From the NCBI GenBank assembly GCA_027577415.1, contig JANBQS010000791.1, positions 1 through 11,867 of the forward strand: DNA of 11,867 nt, in the 5' to 3' direction. The stretch comes from Coemansia sp. RSA 922 (taxonomy: Eukaryota > Kickxellomycota > Kickxellomycetes > Kickxellales > Kickxellaceae). Each line of letters opens with the position of its first letter. The first letter of the stretch is position 1. The notes under the pieces are model-generated. The model had not been told where the DNA came from. It saw only the letters and a program-made list of their open reading frames with translations, and did not search any database. Below are positions 7,095 through 11,867 of the stretch, one piece after another. The translations under genes and the position numbers were made by a program.

Positions 7095-8849
7095 ATGGCT
7101 GATAGCGCTGCCCAGAACGATAAGACCCACCTTGATGAGACCACCGGCGAGATGGTGTCCAAGAGCGAGCTCAAGCGCCGGATGAAGCAGCGTGAGAAGG
7201 ACGCCAAGAAGGCTGACAAGGCCGCCGCTGCCCCTGCCCCTGTCGCGAAGAGCGCCCAGGGTGATTCCGAGAAGGAGCTTACCCCGAACCAGTACTTTGA
7301 GATCCGTAGCAAGGCCGTCGATCGCATGCGCGAGGAGGGCCCCTATCCTTATCCACACAAGTTCGACGTCAGCATGTCGGTGCCCGAGTTTATTGAAAAG
7401 TTCAGCGGCATGAAGTCTGGTGAGTCCAACCCCGATGTGGAGATCACCCTTGCTGGACGTATCCATACCATGCGCGCATCGAGCGCCAAGCTGCGCTTCT
7501 ACGACCTGTATTCTGAAGGCGTAAAGGTTCAGATCATGGCCGCTGTCCAACACGCGGAGCGCGACTTTGCTGCTGCGCACGACGTCCTTCGCCGTGGTGA
7601 TATTGTTGGCGTACGTGGATTCCCCGGCATGACCAATAAGGGCGAGCTGTCCATCTTCCCTCGCGACATTACGTTGCTTGCGCCCTGCCTGCGCACGCTG
7701 CCAGAGAAGCACAGCGGCCTGAAGGACCAGGAGACTCGCTACCGCCAGCGCTATCTGGATCTGATGATGAACCCAGAGGTACGCCAGAAGTTCATTGCTC
7801 GGTCGAAGATCGTCAACTACGTGCGCCGCTTCTTGGATAACCTCGGCTTCTTGGAGGTCGAGACGCCCATGATGAACATGATTGCTGGTGGTGCCACTGC
7901 CAAGCCCTTCATCACGCACCACAACGATCTCAAGCTCGACATGTTTATGCGTGTCGCTCCTGAGCTGTATCTCAAGATGCTCGTTGTCGGCGGTCTTGAC
8001 CGTGTCTACGAGATTGGACGTCAGTTCCGTAACGAGGGCATTGATCTGACGCACAACCCTGAATTCACCACGTGCGAGTTCTACATGGCCTACGCTGATA
8101 TCGATGACCTGTTGGAGATCACTGAGAAGATGGTCTCGGGCATGGTCAAGTATATGTTTGGCAGCTACAGGGTTGAGTACCACAAGAACGGACCCGAGCA
8201 GCCTCCTCTCATCATTGACTTTTCTCCACCCTTCCGTAAGATCCCGATGATTGCTGGTCTCGAGCAGGAGCTGGGCGTCAAGTTCCCACCTGCAGAGGAG
8301 CTGCACACCGATGCCACCAACAAGTTCCTCAGTGACCTGTGCGCCAAGCACAATGTCGACTGCTCGGCCCCACGCACCAACGCACGCATGCTCGACAAGC
8401 TCGTTGGCGAGTTCCTCGAGGTGCAGGCTATGGAGCGGCCTCTGTTTATCACCGACCACCCGCAGATGATGTCGCCGCTGGCCAAGTACCATCGGTCTAT
8501 CCCCGGTCTGTGCGAGCGCTTTGAGCTGTTTGTTGCCACCAAGGAAGTGTGCAATGCCTACACTGAGTTGAACGACCCCAAGGTGCAGCGCGAGCGTTTT
8601 GCCCAGCAGGCTGACGACAAGGCTGCCGGTGACGACGAGGCCCAGCTTATTGACGAGAACTTCTGCACATCGCTTGAGTACGGCCTGCCTCCCACTGGCG
8701 GCTGGGGCATGGGCATTGAGCGCCTGTGCATGTTCCTGACGGACTCTCAGAACATCAAAGAGGTCCTCCTCTTCCCGGCCATGAAGCCCGAGGAGGGTAA
8801 GCCCGCTGCTGCTGCCGCTGCCGCGGTTGTCTCCGAGGAGGCCAACTAG
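7095..8849 (+). CDS. KRS1: Cytosolic lysyl-tRNA synthetase (class II)
   Basis: This 584-aa enzyme charges tRNA-Lys with lysine for cytosolic translation. A lysine-rich N-terminal helix (about 21-45, [18 protein letters not shown]) is the tRNA-binding extension typical of eukaryotic cytosolic forms. An OB-fold anticodon-binding domain follows at about 113-205. The class II catalytic core has motif 1 around FLEVETPMM (about 257-265), motif 2 [14 protein letters not shown] (about 310-325) and motif 3 [10 protein letters not shown] (about 535-544). The [10 protein letters not shown] signature of lysine enzymes is present. Length matches yeast Krs1 (about 591 aa). There is no visible mitochondrial presequence. 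The start is the first ATG in frame, in context AAAATGG; the frame runs five codons further upstream but with no ATG. The C-terminus ends in a short alanine-rich tail. There is no intron. RPL26 follows 290 bases downstream on the same strand. Confidence 0.97.
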   Translation: MADSAAQNDKTHLDETTGEMVSKSELKRRMKQREKDAKKADKAAAAPAPVAKSAQGDSEKELTPNQYFEIRSKAVDRMREEGPYPYPHKFDVSMSVPEFIEKFSGMKSGESNPDVEITLAGRIHTMRASSAKLRFYDLYSEGVKVQIMAAVQHAERDFAAAHDVLRRGDIVGVRGFPGMTNKGELSIFPRDITLLAPCLRTLPEKHSGLKDQETRYRQRYLDLMMNPEVRQKFIARSKIVNYVRRFLDNLGFLEVETPMMNMIAGGATAKPFITHHNDLKLDMFMRVAPELYLKMLVVGGLDRVYEIGRQFRNEGIDLTHNPEFTTCEFYMAYADIDDLLEITEKMVSGMVKYMFGSYRVEYHKNGPEQPPLIIDFSPPFRKIPMIAGLEQELGVKFPPAEELHTDATNKFLSDLCAKHNVDCSAPRTNARMLDKLVGEFLEVQAMERPLFITDHPQMMSPLAKYHRSIPGLCERFELFVATKEVCNAYTELNDPKVQRERFAQQADDKAAGDDEAQLIDENFCTSLEYGLPPTGGWGMGIERLCMFLTDSQNIKEVLLFPAMKPEEGKPAAAAAAAVVSEEAN

Positions 8850-9139
8850 AGACGAAATAGTCGTTATTCGTTCATTAGCTTTAATACTTCTAGTCTATAT
8901 ATTCTGCGTTTTTTTGGCGCTAAGACATCACAAAACAGCCACCAGCTCGCGACTCGAATTGAGCTGAAGTCGATCGAGCGGCTCGGCTCGCAAAGCGAAA
9001 AAAATTTTCACTTGCCCTTGCTGGGATCGCAAGCCCAAAAAGGAGGCAGGTTGCGGGGCAAGACAACTCTGAATCCTTCTCTCTCAAATTCACCACTTTT
9101 TTTCGGTAATTACAGATCGCTCTCGCAGTTTAAACAAAA
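8850..9139 (+). promoter_or_regulatory. 3' flank of KRS1 and promoter of RPL26
   Basis: The first part is AT-rich and suits the KRS1 3' UTR. The rest is the RPL26 promoter: an RRPE-like element (8998-9008), an inverted pair CTTGCCC / GGGCAAG (9011-9017 and 9056-9062) with a smaller hairpin between its arms (9017-9033), and a pyrimidine-rich leader (about 9071-9105). The leader contains TTACAG ending at 9115, which could be read as a splice acceptor, but no donor is evident. Confidence 0.6.
8998..9008. promoter_or_regulatory. RRPE-like element upstream of RPL26
   Basis: AAAAAAATTTT lies 142 bases before the RPL26 ATG, in context GCGAAAAAAATTTTCAC. This is identical over 11 bases to the element before the lysyl-tRNA synthetase gene. 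Together with CAC on the right flank it fits the RRPE-type AAAATTTT core known from yeast growth genes. Confidence 0.45.
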
Positions 9140-10172
9140 ATGAAGTTTTCCGGTACGTTTCTTTTATCCATGTTGTAGTTGCTGCCAAGGGAAGGGTTAT
9201 CTTTTCTTTCTTGGACAGATATGTGTGTGTGTACTTTTTATGTCTTTTAGCGGCTTGCAGAAATGCCAACTTCTCAAACCACAAGACCGAGTACTACCCT
9301 ACTGGGCAACCTAGGTTGCCCCGGCGCTTTAAACCTACAACAAAAAGGACTAGCAATAGTTTTTTTTCTTGTGGTGCGTCGTCATTGCACTCCTCATTAT
9401 ACACATGCCCCGCGTTTTTTGCGCGTGGGTATCTCGTCAAAACGTGTAATGAGAGTGTCAGCCTTTGAGCTGAACGAACTGAGCAAGAAACTTATCCAAT
9501 TGTCGTCTGTAAGTGTGCCTCTTTCTTTTTTATGTATGTTCCTGGACTGTGTGTTTGGAATACGTCAACCAAATGTATCCCTGCCGTTATCTCTGCCGTA
9601 TCAACCTGCTTGGGACTATTCCATGCTGCTGCTGTTTTGCGTGTATAACTACCACCATTATATTTTTTAACTGTGTGTTGTTTTCTTTTCGATACACATG
9701 TTATTTTTTATATGGTTGGATGGGATTGCCGTAACTGCATTTTGTTGGTACGCTTTGGTATGGTTTGTGGTATATAGCTGACGTTTCCTCCTCGTCCCGC
9801 AAGTCCCGCCGCGCCCACTTCACGGCTCCCTCGCACATCCGCCGCAAGCTGATGGCTGCTGGTCTGTCGAAGGATCTGCGCAAGAAGCACGATGTCCGCG
9901 CCATCCCCGTCCGCAAGGGAGACGAGGTTATCGTCATCCGTGGCCAGCACAAGGGCCGTGAGGGCAAGGTTCTCTCGGTGTACCGCAAGAAGTGGGTTAT
10001 CCACATCGAGCACCTGACCCGCGAGAAGGTCAACGGCGCCAGCGTCCAGATCCCCGTTCACCCCTCGAACGTCGCCATCACCACCCTCAAGATGACCAAG
10101 GACCGCGAGAGCATCCTCAGCCGCAAGGCCGACGGCCGCAAGGCTCGTGCCACCCGTGCCGAGAGCGCCTAA
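9140..10172 (+). CDS. RPL26: 60S ribosomal protein L26 (uL24), two exons
   Basis: The gene encodes a large-subunit ribosomal protein near the polypeptide exit tunnel, where uL24 contacts 5.8S/25S rRNA. Coding exons are 9140-9152 and 9778-10172, giving 135 aa (yeast about 127, human about 145). Exon 1 is only 13 bases and encodes MKFS plus the first base of an Ala codon that the splice completes (G+CT). The joined start [19 protein letters not shown] aligns with animal and yeast L26 starts. The body shows [18 protein letters not shown] and a KOW motif, [17 protein letters not shown] (about 51-67), followed by [11 protein letters not shown] and [17 protein letters not shown]. The tail is basic, as is usual. 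The frame of exon 2 is open a few codons upstream of the acceptor but has no ATG and no family match there, which supports splicing. Highly biased C-ending codons suggest strong expression. Confidence 0.95.
9304..9321. repeat. Perfect 18-base palindrome in the RPL26 intron
   Basis: GGGCAACCTAGGTTGCCC equals its own reverse complement with no spacer. In RNA it could form a hairpin only by opening the centre; in DNA it could be a dimeric protein site. It lies about 150 bases into the intron. Confidence 0.75.
9408..9429 (+). repeat. GC-rich hairpin with a T6G loop in the RPL26 intron
   Basis: CCCCGCG pairs with CGCGTGGG through seven base pairs with one bulged T, closing a loop of six T and a G. 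It would be a stable RNA stem inside the intron. No known function is suggested by the sequence. Confidence 0.5.
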
Positions 10173-10213
10173 GATTGTACATCTTCATGCTGTGCTATCC
10201 CAATTTTTTGCCA

Positions 10214-10228
10214 AATAAATTTTTTATT
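10214..10228. terminator. Back-to-back poly(A) signals for RPL26 and the GDSL gene
   Basis: AATAAA at 10214-10219 on the plus strand lies 42 bases past the RPL26 stop. TTTATT at 10223-10228 reads AATAAA on the minus strand, 42 bases past the GDSL-hydrolase stop. The two signals are three bases apart inside a near-symmetrical AT-rich block, so the 3' ends of the convergent genes probably overlap. Confidence 0.7.
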
Positions 10229-10269
10229 GCAAAATTATTGTTCTGACAACTTGGTTAAACGAGTATTTG

Positions 10270-11163
10270 TTATCTTGTGGCGAGCGAGAGAGCGATATGT
10301 CTGATAACTTCAGCTGCAAGCAAGGCATGAGCGCGCTTCGCCATATGTGCTCCATCCAAGAACAGACTCGAGTCTGGGTTTACTAGATCCGTAGCCCGCT
10401 GGCCTTGCACCGCAGCGACGTTGTAACTGGGTGTTTGCACATCCGGGTCAATGCCAAATGCAGCTGGATCCTGAGTGACTCGCTTCTGGAAGGAGTACGT
10501 GTCGAAAATGTCAACCATGTACTCGCCACCTAGCTCCATTTGAAGCTCGGCGATCTCTTTACCAATTGCCATATTAAGAGCCGCAGTGACTTGACGGGTA
10601 AGCAAGGTGGTTTCGGGGCTGTTTAGAGCAAGTACGCTTGGGTAGTCCTCGCGTGGCCGTATGTTCATCAAAATGACATTTCGAGCACCGCCTCTTTGAC
10701 AAAGCTCTCGCACAGCGTTTCGTAGTCTTGTAGCTAGAATCTCTGGCGTAAACGTCTGTTTTGTAATATACGTGGGACCTTTGTCAATGAGTGAGTTGAG
10801 ATCGTTAGAGCCAACAAACACAAACACAAGATCGTCCGAACGGAGTTTGCCGAATTGAGTATGTAAACGGGTCACTTGCTCGGTGAGACTAGGAACTTCT
10901 TTGCGCGTGCCGTCTGGCATAGGAACAGTCCCCGCTACAATGTCGTTGTCGATGGTAGCACATCCATAGGCTAGCATGATCGTCTCGCTGGTAGTGGCAA
11001 AGTCGTTTAGATGGTCTACCCACATCTTTCCATTAGAGTATCTGCCATCCATATAGACATGTCTGGGCAATGGGCGTGTTTGTTTGGTCATGGCAAACAC
11101 ATTTCCATTGTCAGCGTTGGAGTCGCCCAAGAATACCAGACGGTCGTACCGATTAAGCAGCAT
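10270..11163 (-). CDS. GDSL/SGNH-family esterase or lipase, intracellular type
   Basis: This 297-aa predicted serine hydrolase probably cleaves an ester bond of a lipid or acylated substrate; the substrate cannot be named. The SGNH blocks are present: block I FLGDSNADNGN with nucleophile S15; block II Gly in AYGCAT (G67); block III GSND with N120 (118-121); block V DGAH with D270 and H273 completing the triad. The start YDRLVFLGDS, close to the N-terminus, is typical of fungal GDSL hydrolases. Unlike many of those it has no signal peptide: only 14 residues precede the catalytic Ser and they are not a hydrophobic leader, so a cytosolic location is inferred. The block II residues YGCA depart from the more usual NYAVGGA form. 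There is no intron. The gene converges with RPL26 across a 97-base gap. Confidence 0.9.
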   Translation of the reverse strand: MLLNRYDRLVFLGDSNADNGNVFAMTKQTRPLPRHVYMDGRYSNGKMWVDHLNDFATTSETIMLAYGCATIDNDIVAGTVPMPDGTRKEVPSLTEQVTRLHTQFGKLRSDDLVFVFVGSNDLNSLIDKGPTYITKQTFTPEILATRLRNAVRELCQRGGARNVILMNIRPREDYPSVLALNSPETTLLTRQVTAALNMAIGKEIAELQMELGGEYMVDIFDTYSFQKRVTQDPAAFGIDPDVQTPSYNVAAVQGQRATDLVNPDSSLFLDGAHMAKRAHALLAAEVIRHIALSLATR

Positions 11164-11867
11164 CGGTTATCTAGTTACTGCCACGATTATGACAAACCGT
11201 TGTGTGTGTATAAAATCTGACCAGAGAGGAAGAATTACAAGCTGTCTGCTCATATTGGCGGATCGTAGAGGGTACGTCTTTCTAGCTGTGAGTAATGCAG
11301 CTAATGTTTTGGGATAGGATGGTTCTGACCTGTAGACTTTGTGAGCTTGGATAATATGCATGCCGTCGATCTTTTAGTATTTTCGCAAGGGTTTACTGTA
11401 CAAACGTAATCTGTCTACACTTGAACGACATCTCATAAAAGCCCTGTTTCTCTTATTATGTTTATCGCTGTTAAATAATGAGAGCAAAACATAGCTGTGA
11501 GCATTTACCCAAGCCAAGCTGTCGATTATGCTTGTCTACGCATACCAAGGTATGTGCCTTGAATTGGAGTACAATAGGGCAGCAAATATTTTGACGTCAG
11601 TCATGCCTCGGCCTTTGCAAGGGGTCACATTCTTCCTCTCCGATGCTTTAATTGAAAATGTATCACTCTGTCTGCCATGCTCCGCTCGCACGTCTAGCGC
11701 GGGAAGATAATACTGGCTGCTCCGTAAATTTAAGCACATCGCAAAAACCAATTTAAAAAAAAGATATTTAGACAAGGGGACAACTGGCCTTGCACACAAT
11801 GCTGACATGATCTGCACATGTATGGCGTTAAACGCAAGATCTTATAAGCCAGAAAAATGCCAAGCAG
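11164..11867. other. Right-end stretch with no supportable gene
   Basis: The first 100-200 bases are the likely promoter of the GDSL gene. The rest is AT-rich sequence with only short frames, for example ATG 11528 to stop ending 11710 (60 aa) and a minus-strand frame at 11536-11817 that has a GTG and no ATG at its start. Neither resembles a known family. A CRE-like palindrome (11592-11599) and a small inverted repeat (11541-11554) are the only notable sites. It may hold the promoter of a gene beyond the window. Confidence 0.5.
11592..11599. promoter_or_regulatory. CRE-like palindrome TGACGTCA
   Basis: A perfect eight-base ATF/CREB-type bZIP site lies 428 bases upstream of the GDSL start codon. 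It could serve that gene or one to the right of the window. An eight-base match can occur by chance, so this is tentative. Confidence 0.3.

Larger units (their letters stand above)
9153..9777 (+). other. Intron of RPL26 (625 bases, phase 1)
   Basis: The donor is GTACGT after TCCG and the acceptor is TATATAG before CTGACG. A likely branch site is CCGTAAC at 9729-9735, about 43 bases before the end. Its position right after the start codon region is typical of ribosomal protein genes. At 625 bases it is long for an otherwise intron-poor fungal window. It contains a second set of splice-like signals: acceptor CTTGCAG ending at 9260 and a strong donor GTAAGT at 9509. It also holds a perfect palindrome and a GC-rich hairpin. 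I found no convincing C/D or H/ACA snoRNA boxes. Confidence 0.88.

Noticed and set aside
7083..8492. Long open frame (469 codons) antisense to lysyl-tRNA synthetase
   Set aside because: It lies wholly opposite a strongly supported gene with biased codon use, which commonly leaves the antisense frame free of stops. The translation matches no family I recognise.
9450..9508. Resemblance of the intronic frame ([12 protein letters not shown]) to the start of ribosomal protein L35
   Set aside because: Only a handful of residues match, the central RTK of L35 is missing, and the frame ends without the rest of the protein.
9153..9777. Intron-encoded snoRNA in RPL26
   Set aside because: CTGA boxes occur near 9470-9480 but no matching C box (RTGATGA) lies at a suitable distance, and no H/ACA hairpin pair with an ANANNA box was found.
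11536..11817. Minus-strand 93-codon frame at the right end
   Set aside because: It has no ATG at its start (GTG), no family resemblance and no promoter features.
1..11867. tRNA genes, transposons, CRISPR arrays and telomeric repeats
   Set aside because: I looked for B-box-like tRNA sequence, long direct or inverted repeats, transposase-like proteins, spaced repeats and telomere repeat runs, and found none.

Overview
The window looks like nuclear DNA of an intron-poor fungus. It holds six protein-coding genes of eukaryotic type: a YOR131C-like HAD hydrolase, a Rap1-type telomere protein, the GMPPA subunit of GDP-mannose pyrophosphorylase, a cytosolic lysyl-tRNA synthetase, ribosomal protein L26 (uL24) with a spliceosomal intron, and an intracellular GDSL/SGNH hydrolase. 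Five of the six read as single uninterrupted exons. Coding DNA is moderately GC-rich and intergenic DNA is short and AT-rich. This fits an early-diverging fungal lineage, for example Kickxellomycotina (Coemansia-like), but that placement is an inference with low confidence. No bacterial, phage, plasmid, transposon or CRISPR features are visible.

Layout from left to right: a gene-poor stretch (1-544); the HAD hydrolase on the minus strand (545-1273); a 436-base divergent promoter with a TATA box and an 18-base poly(dA) tract; the Rap1-like gene on the plus strand (1710-5300); a 121-base convergent gap; GMPPA on the minus strand (5422-6693); a 401-base divergent promoter shared with lysyl-tRNA synthetase (plus strand, 7095-8849); the RPL26 gene (plus strand, 9140-10172, exon 1 of only 13 bases and a 625-base intron); a 97-base convergent gap with back-to-back poly(A) signals; the GDSL hydrolase (minus strand, 10270-11163); and about 700 bases with no supportable gene at the right end.

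The genes are mostly unrelated housekeeping functions and do not form a cluster or pathway. The one plausible regulatory link is between lysyl-tRNA synthetase and RPL26. Both carry the identical element AAAAAAATTTT about 140-160 bases upstream of the start codon, and both have pyrimidine-rich leaders. The element resembles the yeast RRPE element of ribosome-biogenesis and growth genes.

The most interesting gene is the Rap1-like protein. It has a recognisable N-terminal BRCT domain and a clear C-terminal RCT domain, but I cannot find the Myb/homeodomain-like module normally present between them. I saw no evidence for a wholly new multi-gene system; the points worth checking are in the findings.
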